From Candidatus Aegiribacteria sp. (lineage in GTDB: Bacteria; Fermentibacterota; Fermentibacteria; Fermentibacterales; JCC-6), in the NCBI GenBank assembly GCA_030600975.1, contig JAUVUL010000070.1, forward strand, positions 1 to 7,559: a stretch of DNA of 7,559 nt. Direction: 5' to 3'. Positions 1 through 6,149 of the stretch are shown here, one piece after another. Below the pieces are notes generated by a model that did no database searches, was not told the DNA's origin, and saw nothing but the letters and a program-made list of their open reading frames with translations. Positions within the stretch are counted from its first letter, which is position 1. The number at the start of each line of letters is the position of its first letter. A program made the position numbers and the translations under genes.

Positions 1-712
1 GAGGTCCAGCGTTGGCGGTGATTCGTCCGGGATACTTTTCCTGCAGTTTCTCAAGTTGCAGGCCTACTCGAAGTGTATCCACATGATCCAGTGCGACCTC
101 GTCCGAATAGGTACATCCTGTGCCTATGGGTGATGCCTCGTTGTTTGTAATGGACGGAATGCCGATATCATCAAGGAGCAGTTCTGCAATGTTCTCAAGG
201 TCATTCATGTTGTGTCTGCTGATAGTAATACGAACCGTTGATGGAAATCCCTCTTTCCTGAGGAGCTTGAGCCCGTGGATTGCCCTGTCAAAACTGTCGG
301 GGCGGCTCAGGTTGTGTATCTCAGGACAAGAACCATCTATCGATACCTGTATACTGTCGAGTCGCAGGCGTCTTTTACCTACACTAAAAGCTTTTATGGT
401 TTCTTCGTTAATCAATGTACCGTTGGTCAGTATGGTATAGCGCATCTTGTTTTCGATGACAGAATCGATGAGTTCAAAGAAGTCTGGTCTTGTGAACGGC
501 TCGCCACCTGTAATGGTAACGCGCATAACCTTCGCCTCTCCCAGCTTCCGAATGATGGACTTCCAGTCTTCAGTTGAAAGGTCGGAGAGTGCGGCCATCT
601 CGTCAGAGTAGAAGCAGTATCTGCATCTGAGGTTACATTTTCCAGTTATCGAGATGTCTACCGAAGAAGGGGTACTGGTATGTTTTGGAACGGAGAGGTT
701 ACTTTGAGCCAA
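1..712 (-). CDS. Radical SAM peptide maturase, SynChlorMet ScmE-like (partial, C-terminus outside window)
   Basis: The frame is open from 712 to the window edge (237 codons). It has the radical SAM cluster motif C26-N-L-R-C30-R-Y-C33, the SAM-binding GGEP at residues 69-72, and the strand motifs ILTNGT (94-99) and VSIDGS (123-128). The enzyme should bind a 4Fe-4S cluster, cleave S-adenosylmethionine and modify a ribosomally made peptide in the cytoplasm. A SPASM domain, if present, lies off the window. The lead-in SVDISITGKCNLRC, the DDIGIPSITNNEAS stretch and ITANAGP recall the ScmE family of the SynChlorMet cassette; this is family recall, not a search. The best start is TTG at 712, with AGGTGG five bases upstream inside the preceding gene; GTG at 721 is the alternative. 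It overlaps the PqqD gene by 14 bases, so the two are probably translationally coupled. PqqE/MoaA-like enzymes are the fallback call. Confidence 0.88.
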   Translation of the reverse strand, partial: MAQSNLSVPKHTSTPSSVDISITGKCNLRCRYCFYSDEMAALSDLSTEDWKSIIRKLGEAKVMRVTITGGEPFTRPDFFELIDSVIENKMRYTILTNGTLINEETIKAFSVGKRRLRLDSIQVSIDGSCPEIHNLSRPDSFDRAIHGLKLLRKEGFPSTVRITISRHNMNDLENIAELLLDDIGIPSITNNEASPIGTGCTYSDEVALDHVDTLRVGLQLEKLQEKYPGRITANAGP

Positions 713-974
713 TGAAACCACCTTTTGTCATTACAGATAGATATGAATCCACGTCTTCCATGAGATTTTCCGGCAAGTTATCGTAACCTTCGCCGAATTC
801 ATGGATAATATCATCCATGGTGACGCCTTCAGCGCAAAGGTCCCATATGAACCTTCCCGTATCATTGATTACGAGAACCTCTCCGGTATCGGGATTGAAG
901 AGCAGGCTTCCGCTTTCGTCCTCTTCCCTGAGGGCTACATCAGGATTTCTTAAGTAAGTCGTTTCTTTGCACAT
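699..974 (-). CDS. PqqD-family peptide-binding chaperone (RiPP recognition element), ScmD-like
   Basis: This 91-residue protein has the PqqD pattern: NPDVALREED (10-19), LLFNPDTGEVLVINDTGRFIW (24-44 region), then VTMDDIIHEF (51-60) and a C-terminal helix. PqqD proteins form a small winged-helix fold that holds the leader of a precursor peptide and presents it to a partner radical SAM enzyme. The partner gene starts inside this one, 14 bases before its stop, which fits that role. I chose ATG at 974 because AGGAA lies just upstream and the length matches the family. A GTG at 1004 would add ten residues with a poorer ribosome site. The form GYDNLPEN...DVDSYLSVM resembles ScmD rather than the PqqD of PQQ synthesis, and no PQQ gene is visible. 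No precursor peptide was recognised nearby. Confidence 0.88.
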   Translation of the reverse strand: MCKETTYLRNPDVALREEDESGSLLFNPDTGEVLVINDTGRFIWDLCAEGVTMDDIIHEFGEGYDNLPENLMEDVDSYLSVMTKGGFIGSK

Positions 975-1042
975 GATTTCCTGTTCCGTTTGAATGTATC
1001 GCACTGAAGTTCTTCTCTAAATAGTGCACATTGCATTTTATA

Positions 1043-1066
1043 TATGTTAGTAATTAATATAACATA
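1043..1066. promoter_or_regulatory. Operator-like inverted repeat upstream of the PqqD gene
   Basis: TATGTTA (1043-1049) and TAACATA (1060-1066) are perfect 7-base inverted arms separated by ten A+T-rich bases. The element lies 69 bases upstream of the PqqD start codon, in the gap after the ferredoxin gene. The arm length and spacing suit a dimeric regulator. On the minus strand an A+T-rich TATAAA stretch follows it, but no good -35 box fits, so promoter placement is open. Confidence 0.35.
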
Positions 1067-1069
1067 CCC

Positions 1070-1098
1070 GTAAAGGTAAGATACTTAAGCCCGACCTT
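1070..1098. repeat. 29-base intergenic element, copy 1
   Basis: It matches 6186-6214 at 24 of 29 positions without gaps. Both copies have AAGGT near the left end (1073-1077 here) and ACCTT at the right end (1094-1098), so each could form a 5-bp stem around 16 bases. This copy begins two bases beyond the stop codon of the ferredoxin-like gene. Origin and function are unknown; it could be a small interspersed repeat or part of a terminator. Confidence 0.5.
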
Positions 1099-1099
1099 G

Positions 1100-1600
1100 C
1101 TACTTTATGAGGGTTAGAATTTGAAATTCATGGTTACCGACGCGAATCAGGTAATTGCCGGAAGCAAGACCAGACAGTTCAACTACCGCTTCACCGTCAG
1201 GCGAAACGACATCGGATGCAACAAGCCTTCCGGAAAGATCGAATACCTCTACCGGATCGCCGGCAGCCGCGCCTGTTACGAAAACAGATCCCGCTGTGGG
1301 ATTTGGCCCGAACGTGAGCTGCCCTTCGGTTTCATCCCCGGAAATTCCTACGTACCAGTACTCGTAAATTGCTCCGCGTATACAGTGTGGGACACAATCG
1401 CCACAGCCATTACACAGACCGGGGTCAATCACAGCATTCGAGCCTACCATAGAAAGGGCACCTGTCGTGCAATACGGTATGCATTTCGCGCATCCGTTAC
1501 AGATCACTGGATCGACCTGATAGATCCATATTATCGCTACGGCTGAAGCGGTCATTATAAGCAGCATTAATGATACGATCCATCTGCCCTTTAACAACAC
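1100..1600 (-). CDS. Membrane-anchored double-4Fe-4S ferredoxin-like protein with T9SS type A sorting domain
   Basis: This 166-residue protein has three parts. Residues 8-28 are a hydrophobic signal or anchor segment after K4/R6. Residues 34-73 hold two cluster motifs, C34-NG-C37-AK-C40-IPY-C44 and C63-NG-C66-GD-C69-VPH-C73, as in 2[4Fe-4S] ferredoxins. Residues about 97-166 are a T9SS type A C-terminal domain: FGPNPTAGSVFVTG, VEVFDLSGRLVAS and LASGNYLIRV. The start is GTG at 1600, with GGAG eight bases upstream. The family knowledge is that such C-terminal domains direct Sec-exported proteins through the outer membrane. A [4Fe-4S] protein sent that way is odd, because clusters are normally inserted in the cytoplasm. 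It lies upstream of the PqqD/radical SAM pair on the same strand, 125 bases away, so it could be a redox partner or only a neighbour. The domain calls are firm; the role is not. Confidence 0.85.
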   Translation of the reverse strand: MLLKGRWIVSLMLLIMTASAVAIIWIYQVDPVICNGCAKCIPYCTTGALSMVGSNAVIDPGLCNGCGDCVPHCIRGAIYEYWYVGISGDETEGQLTFGPNPTAGSVFVTGAAAGDPVEVFDLSGRLVASDVVSPDGEAVVELSGLASGNYLIRVGNHEFQILTLIK

Positions 1601-1664
1601 TGAGATGTCTCCCTCTCTGAATTTCAGTCACGATTATCGCGGCAGCACTTTAAACATATGCATA

Positions 1665-1690
1665 ATTCCTGGTTCCGAACCATGAATATA
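1665..1690 (-). promoter_or_regulatory. Dyad overlapping a possible -10 box ahead of the ferredoxin-like gene
   Basis: ATTCCTGGTTC (1665-1675) and GAACCATGAAT (1677-1687) are inverted arms with 10 of 11 positions paired around one central base. On the minus strand TATATT (1690-1685) resembles a -10 box and overlaps the outer arm. That would place the dyad over the transcription start, about 85 bases upstream of the GTG start at 1600. No convincing -35 box was found. A second short dyad, AATCC-A-GGATT, follows at 1690-1700. Confidence 0.35.
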
Positions 1691-1785
1691 ATCCAGGATT
1701 ACCAGGCTGGACAGTATCCTGTAGACTGCAAATGGACTTCAAGACACAGGATTACTTATTGTCCACTATACATTTCCGCTAAAAG

Positions 1786-1821
1786 TTATGGGGATACGGC
1801 AACCAAGCCATATCCCCATAA
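1786..1821 (-). terminator. Terminator hairpin of the secreted-protein gene
   Basis: TTATGGGGATA (1786-1796) pairs perfectly with TATCCCCATAA (1811-1821), and GGC (1798-1800) can pair with GCC (1807-1809) inside the loop. It lies 21 bases past the stop codon at 1843. Read on the minus strand, the hairpin is followed by ACTTTT, a short U tract. It separates the secreted-protein gene from the downstream ferredoxin gene. Confidence 0.75.
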
Positions 1822-1842
1822 TTAAAGATGTTAGTAACTCCC

Positions 1843-2655
1843 TTAGAAAACCGCTTTTATTGTAGCCCAGGTTTCGTTCTCGAGAGCGCCTGAAGAGGTT
1901 CCTTCGATAATGAAAGGCATTCCCTTCGCTGACCCGGAACCTTCATCAATTATATAACCCCATGTACCGATATACTGCATGGCATCCCCGGTTTCAAGCT
2001 GACCGGTTATCGTTACGGGCTGATTCCACGGACCTGATGGCTCGGTTCCGTCGTGCTGCCAGCACATATAGTAAGTTCCCTCTGCAAGGATTATCGGGCT
2101 CGCAAACTCACAAACATTGACCATAAGGGGGCGATCCGTACCGGTACCTGCAACATCAGGCTTGACTCTGTAAACGTTCGTCCATTCTGTGGTAGTCAAG
2201 ACGTCGGTGTAAAGATCTCCCCAGACGGATGTTCCGGTTTCCGGTGGTCCGTCAAATATCTCGATAAAGGTAGCGGTGAGTGTTGAGGGAGGTCCGCCAA
2301 GTGTCTGGTAACCGAACAGAGATATGGAAGTAATTTCCCATGTTTCTCCGGATGGAATTTCAAAGTCGTCAGCAATTATGTTATCATAGAGCATCTGGCA
2401 ACCCCAACCGTGAGTATTGTCGGGCGGTTCAACTAAAGACTCATCTGCTCCGCCTGCACCGGTTCCGTAATGCGTAATAAAGGGACCATTATCCCACAGG
2501 ACAGCTTTGGGACCATCCCAGATAGGCCCAGTATAACCGGAATATCCGGATACATCTGCCGGAGCCATATCTTCTATATCCACATTGATCTCGCTTGCTA
2601 TTGCAGGAATTGCCAGCAACAGCGTAGCGAGAATGAAAATAGATAGAGTTCTCAT
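1843..2655 (-). CDS. Secreted beta-rich protein of unknown function
   Basis: This 270-residue protein starts with a Sec signal peptide (residues 1 to about 21, MRTLSIF then a hydrophobic core ending AIAS). The mature part is acidic, rich in Gly, Thr, Trp and Tyr, and has few basic residues. Visible features are ADDFEIPSGETWEITSISLF (about 96-115), which looks like one face of a jelly-roll or Ig-like beta sandwich, and GTYYMCWQHDGTEPSGPW. Proteins with this DDF..P.G..W.I..I phrase occur as secreted proteins in FCB-type genomes (recall only). The C-terminus is ENETWATIKAVF, with no T9SS sorting domain, so it may be periplasmic, released or carried by a partner. AAGGAG lies seven bases before ATG 2655. 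A good terminator follows, so it is probably transcribed alone. No catalytic motif was recognised. Confidence 0.82.
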   Translation of the reverse strand: MRTLSIFILATLLLAIPAIASEINVDIEDMAPADVSGYSGYTGPIWDGPKAVLWDNGPFITHYGTGAGGADESLVEPPDNTHGWGCQMLYDNIIADDFEIPSGETWEITSISLFGYQTLGGPPSTLTATFIEIFDGPPETGTSVWGDLYTDVLTTTEWTNVYRVKPDVAGTGTDRPLMVNVCEFASPIILAEGTYYMCWQHDGTEPSGPWNQPVTITGQLETGDAMQYIGTWGYIIDEGSGSAKGMPFIIEGTSSGALENETWATIKAVF

Positions 2656-2836
2656 TTTCTTACTCCTTTGTTTTCAGGTAATACTATTACCCTGGTTTTT
2701 TTTGATAATACGATAATGTCAGCATTTATCGAAGTTGTAGCCTTTCAAACTAAGTATCAACTGGAAGATTAAACTATGATAAAAAAACCGTTTCGTCAAT
2801 AGATAACACCAACAAACAGATTATCTCAGGTTGTAA

Positions 2837-4345
2837 CTACGGTAGCTCCGGCTCCCTTCCGGAAACGATGGCATCGATGCCTGCCGCAAGAACGATCATA
2901 TCCTCCAGCAGTGGTTCAATATCTTCCGCAAGCAGGTACTTGTTGCCGCTATCCATCACCTCAACATGACCGGGAATCAGATGTACGGCCGCATCGGACC
3001 AGTCGATTTTGAATCTGCCCAGTTTCTTCTGCCATCGGTCAAGGAACCAGTAGATCGGAGCCAGCACGACCATGGCTTCATCAAGCGATTTCTCTATTCT
3101 CTCTGCAAGCTCGGGAGTTGCGTAACGGAAGGGAAAGAGGTTATCGAACCTGCTGTCGCCTGTGGTAAATCGCTGAACACCATCGTGCGGATACCCGGGA
3201 GGCTCGGTTTTCAGATAGAATGGAGAATCATTGATCTCTACTTCTATGGCGTAGTCGTCACCGGGATATACTTCTATATCCCTTCCGCGGTACTTGGTGT
3301 CGATATAACCCAGACTGCCTTTGTATTCAGCTCCTTTATGCTTCCAATCGTGCTTTTCAGCCAGCAGGGCTATTGCCCGCTTGCACTCCTTGCCCTTGCC
3401 TATCCGAGATGAGAACATGCTTCTGAAAGCGAACCATACGGGAATCCCGACTGCCACAGGTATTATGAGAAAAGGAGTATATCTGGATAAACGTTCTGAA
3501 ATATCCTGTTTCTCATTCCCGGTCAGAGTGATAAGAACACTTACAGCTATGACCAAGGTAAAAAATCCTCCAAGAATACGCAGAACAGATCTCAGTTTAT
3601 TTTTTACTCTTTTCGGTGTGCTCTTCAGGCGCCACTTCTGCAATTCTTCTTTTTCTTCCTCCACGTCCTTCTTTCGCCTCTCCGCCTGAAGCTGAGTCAT
3701 GTTCTTTCCTTCAAAACAGACGAACCATTCCTCCGTTTTGCTCACGGGATGCAGTCTTTTCCAGATAGCATCGGGAACGTAAACCTCAGAATTGCAGTAG
3801 CCGCATTCCATTATCCTCTCGCTTCGAGCTGAAACGGAGAGAGCACCTGCACACTGGGGACAGGACATAACTATCGGTTTAGTCGAATCCTCATCGATCT
3901 CTACGACCTTATCATCATTATCCCCAGGGGGTGGTTGTGTTGTACAGCAGAATCTGGCGGAGGGTACCAGTTTCTGGAGCCATTCAGGAGATGGAAACAG
4001 ATGATATTCGGTGGCGCATTTACTGCATCTGACAATAGAACTGCCCTGAACCTCCGGAATTTCAAGGGGGGTTTTACAGGAAGAACAACGTGGCTCCAGT
4101 CTCCAGCAACCGTATTCGAAGGTGCCGCTGCCGCACATGAGGGTTCCTCCACTACCCTGGCCATCGGATAAACCTTCATACTCCTCTTCAAAATCATTTA
4201 GAAAACCAGCTATTCTATCCGGTGGAATCGATATACTCTCGAAACAGGATGTACAGGAAAACCGTGTGTAAGGGCCGTTAATTGGAAGTGGTGACCCACA
4301 GCTACTGCATGTTGTTCTTATTTCAAAACATCCATATCTTGGCAT
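2837..4345 (-). CDS. Membrane protein with three N-terminal zinc ribbons
   Basis: This 502-residue protein has three rubredoxin-knuckle zinc ribbons: C13xxC16/C31xxC34, C87xxC90/C107xxC110 and C162xxC165/C181xxC184. The first two begin with a shared YGCxxxxxxCSSC pattern, so they arose by duplication. A charged, probably coiled-coil stretch (about 215-245) follows, then two transmembrane segments (about 257-275 and 290-308). A soluble domain of about 190 residues ends the protein, containing FRYATPELAERIEKSL, IYWFLDRWQKKLG and LIPGHVEVMDSG. I do not recognise that domain. Both termini should face the same side, most likely the cytoplasm. ATG at 4345 is the start: GGGGAGG lies six bases before it and a promoter ends 50 bases upstream. 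The longer TTG reading from 4393 would start at or before the transcript. Possible roles are a membrane scaffold or regulator; function is unknown. Confidence 0.85.
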   Translation of the reverse strand: MPRYGCFEIRTTCSSCGSPLPINGPYTRFSCTSCFESISIPPDRIAGFLNDFEEEYEGLSDGQGSGGTLMCGSGTFEYGCWRLEPRCSSCKTPLEIPEVQGSSIVRCSKCATEYHLFPSPEWLQKLVPSARFCCTTQPPPGDNDDKVVEIDEDSTKPIVMSCPQCAGALSVSARSERIMECGYCNSEVYVPDAIWKRLHPVSKTEEWFVCFEGKNMTQLQAERRKKDVEEEKEELQKWRLKSTPKRVKNKLRSVLRILGGFFTLVIAVSVLITLTGNEKQDISERLSRYTPFLIIPVAVGIPVWFAFRSMFSSRIGKGKECKRAIALLAEKHDWKHKGAEYKGSLGYIDTKYRGRDIEVYPGDDYAIEVEINDSPFYLKTEPPGYPHDGVQRFTTGDSRFDNLFPFRYATPELAERIEKSLDEAMVVLAPIYWFLDRWQKKLGRFKIDWSDAAVHLIPGHVEVMDSGNKYLLAEDIEPLLEDMIVLAAGIDAIVSGREPELP

Positions 4346-4395
4346 TTGAACCCTCCCCGGGAATAATAGTGCTGACGAAAACCCGATGAGCAATT

Positions 4396-4424
4396 AGTAT
4401 ACTCCAGATTACGTTAAACCCCAA
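4396..4424 (-). promoter_or_regulatory. Sigma70-like promoter for the zinc-ribbon membrane protein
   Basis: On the minus strand TTGGGG (4424-4419) and TATACT (4401-4396, five of six consensus bases) are separated by exactly 17 bases. Transcription would start near 4389, leaving a leader of about 45 bases that carries the GGGGAGG ribosome site. It supports ATG 4345 as the start and shows the gene need not depend on the upstream cyclase gene. Confidence 0.55.
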
Positions 4425-4449
4425 TGAATCAAAGATCCATTACCTCTGT

Positions 4450-5058
4450 TTAGATCCCAACTCCGATGATGATGTGGTAAAGAAGCTCAACACCAGAAAT
4501 GGTTGTTCTTCTCGCGATGATATCTCTTCTGTATTCATCTGAAATCTCTCGATAAGCGGACTCTGTAAGTAATATCTCCCCGTTTCCGGCAAGATCTTCT
4601 CCAAGTTTCGATGCCAGGTTCATCTCGTTACCGAATACTCCTTCGGATCGGGAACGGAGAACATCACCGAATCCGATCCCTATGCAGACTCCTAACTTTT
4701 CCCGATTGTGAATCCGGATATCTGCTGCTCTGACCGATCTCTGTATCTCGAGCGCCGCTCCGAGGGCACCGTCCGCCGTTTCGAATTCAGCAAATACATT
4801 ATCGGTTGCAGTCCTCCATGAAATGTAATCGAATCTCCCGAGGATTGACTCCACCATATCCCTCAGCCTGACAATACACGTCAGGTAACTGAGGATTCCT
4901 GACTCCTGCGTATTCAGCGTAAAACCGGAAGAGTCAAGCACGAGCATTGCGCACCTGCTCCCGTATTTTCCCCATATATAAGCTTCAACCAGGCTGCGCT
5001 CGGACCTCTGTCCTGAAAAACGTCGAATGCAGTCGAACAGTCCTTCTTCCTCAGACAT
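4450..5058 (-). CDS. Divergent class III adenylate/guanylate cyclase-like domain protein
   Basis: This 202-residue protein is essentially one cyclase homology domain. VLDSSGFT (40-47) supplies the first metal Asp (D42). WRTATDNVFAEF (81-92) matches the K-x-x-G-D element with D86 kept, R82 for Lys and T85 for Gly. VCIGIGFGDVL (124-134) and FGNEMNLASKLGED (142-155) match the G-D-x-V-N-x-A-x-R region, with N147 kept. The usual transition-state Arg is Lys (K151), and the usual Asp of the GD pair is Asn (N144). Class III cyclases make cAMP or cGMP as dimers. The substitutions suggest altered substrate, low activity or a binding-only role. No sensor, HAMP or membrane segment is present. ATG 5058 has AGAAGG very close upstream, a short spacing. 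A separate promoter lies between it and the downstream zinc-ribbon gene. The fold assignment is firm; activity is uncertain. Confidence 0.82.
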   Translation of the reverse strand: MSEEEGLFDCIRRFSGQRSERSLVEAYIWGKYGSRCAMLVLDSSGFTLNTQESGILSYLTCIVRLRDMVESILGRFDYISWRTATDNVFAEFETADGALGAALEIQRSVRAADIRIHNREKLGVCIGIGFGDVLRSRSEGVFGNEMNLASKLGEDLAGNGEILLTESAYREISDEYRRDIIARRTTISGVELLYHIIIGVGI

Positions 5059-5429
5059 AACCTTCTACCATCCCCGGCTATTTACATGTTGGAAAGTGCA
5101 TTTCCCGCCATGCCGTGATCGACTCACAAGATAATCCATCAGTCCCGACTTTCTTCGATTGTTCAACCTGAGATGATGATACTGCCTGAAACGCTGCCCG
5201 GTCAATATGAAAAACGCGAAGCGACCGTGTAGTTCAATCAGTTCAGCGCTGCCTGAACAGGAAAGTTCCCGGGATTATTCCCCAGGGCACATATACACAA
5301 TATGATTATATTCTGCTTTCAAGTTCAACAAGCTGGTTTCGTGTGACAATTAATTAACAGGTGATTATCCTGTTTCGAAGATACACGCTGAACCAATTGC
5401 TTGACAAATTTACTCTGAAAGGGAGTATT
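5059..5429. other. 371-base gap between divergent genes
   Basis: No convincing gene lies here. It contains a hairpin, GTTCAG (5241-5246) with CTGAAC (5253-5258) around a six-base loop, then an 8-base palindrome TCCCGGGA (5267-5274) and an A+T-rich stretch around 5290-5315. A minus-strand frame is open from 5274 to 5065 (69 codons) but has no good start codon or ribosome site. The plus-strand promoter of the lipoprotein gene sits at its right side. The cyclase promoter was not identified. Confidence 0.5.
5343..5371 (+). promoter_or_regulatory. Candidate sigma70-like promoter of the lipoprotein gene
   Basis: GTGACA (5343-5348, five of six) and TATCCT (5366-5371, four of six) are separated by 17 bases. 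Transcription would begin near 5378, giving a leader of about 50 bases. A TTGACA at 5401-5406 is too close to the start codon to act as the -35 box of a transcript carrying the GGGAG site at 5421-5425. Confidence 0.4.
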
Positions 5430-6149
5430 ATGATACGATCAGCATTTCTCTCATCCATTTTAGTTATCGTCCTGTTTTCGATCTCATGCGGAGAGAATCC
5501 GCTGAATGCGGAGCTTGATCCCAGTGGAACTTATCATATGACCGTAGAGTACACCGACTCTGAATTATCTTGCACTCTCATCCTGATTAAGAGTGAGAGT
5601 GGATTCTTGAAGGCTTTCTGGGACTACGGTGATAAGGACGGTACTACTTACGAGAACACAGCTGTATGCTTTGGTGAGAATTACCTGGCCATCTGTGAAC
5701 CCGGGGATCCTCCGACCCTCGACGTCTTCAGTGTTGGAGATGGAGCACTGAACGGTTACTGGGTTGATTACGGATTCGAAGAACTCCTGAAAATCTATGG
5801 TGTAACGGAAGAGGGTAACGATCTGCCTGAGCCTCCGGTGCTTATGAGCCCGGACAATCCTGGAACTTACACCTTGGATGGAGACAATCCCGACGGCAGT
5901 GGTTACGTTGGCTATCTGTATTTTGAAGCGTTCGGCAAGGTAATAGCCTGTGATCAGACTATCACTCCGGATTACGAACAGGACTCGAATTATATGGGAG
6001 TTGCCGTTATTATCGACGACTATCTCGTTATGGCTGTTTCGTCTTTTCTCAGTGTCTATACACGAAGTGGCAACGACTGGCATGGTGTATTGGTTGATTA
6101 CAGCGAGGATGTAGCGACAGACGAGAACCTTAGATACACCGGAAGCTAG
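5430..6149 (+). CDS. Probable lipoprotein made of two similar beta domains
   Basis: This 239-residue protein begins MIRSAFLSSILVIVLF and has SISC-G at residues 17-21, a likely though imperfect lipobox (Ser rather than Leu at -3), so Cys20 may be lipidated. The mature part reads as two copies of a domain of about 90 residues. Copy 1 (about 33-124) has GTYHMTVEY, AVCFGENYLAIC and LNGYWVDYG. Copy 2 (about 145-235) has GTYTLDGDNPDGSGYVGYL, VAVIIDDYLVMAV and WHGVLVDY. The order GTY, hydrophobic strands, DxYL and G-x-W/L-VDY is the same in both, as in lipocalin-like barrels that bind small or greasy ligands; the binding idea is inference. ATG 5430 has GGGAG four bases upstream; a longer in-frame GTG reading at 5361 lacks a ribosome site and would block the signal. 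It is probably in the outer membrane or periplasm. It is transcribed away from the cyclase gene; function is unknown. Confidence 0.78.
   Translation: MIRSAFLSSILVIVLFSISCGENPLNAELDPSGTYHMTVEYTDSELSCTLILIKSESGFLKAFWDYGDKDGTTYENTAVCFGENYLAICEPGDPPTLDVFSVGDGALNGYWVDYGFEELLKIYGVTEEGNDLPEPPVLMSPDNPGTYTLDGDNPDGSGYVGYLYFEAFGKVIACDQTITPDYEQDSNYMGVAVIIDDYLVMAVSSFLSVYTRSGNDWHGVLVDYSEDVATDENLRYTGS

Noticed and set aside
975..1004. Ten-residue N-terminal extension of the PqqD protein from GTG 1004
   Set aside because: ATG 974 has AGGAA just upstream and gives the normal family length.
1624..1683. Cys-rich 19-residue frame (minus strand, MVRNQELCICLKCC...) as a RiPP precursor
   Set aside because: It has no ribosome site, is very short, has no leader-like region and falls within the dyad. 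It is more likely chance.
4346..4393. TTG start at 4393 for the zinc-ribbon protein
   Set aside because: The promoter at 4396-4424 would start transcription at or after it, and ATG 4345 has a strong GGGGAGG site.
5065..5274. Open minus-strand frame of 69 codons ahead of the cyclase gene
   Set aside because: No ATG or GTG with a ribosome site lies near its beginning, and no family was recognised. It could be a gene remnant, but the sequence does not show it.
5401..5431. TTGACA/TATTAT as the lipoprotein promoter
   Set aside because: Transcription would start after the start codon, yet a good ribosome site precedes that codon; the spacing of 19 is also poor.
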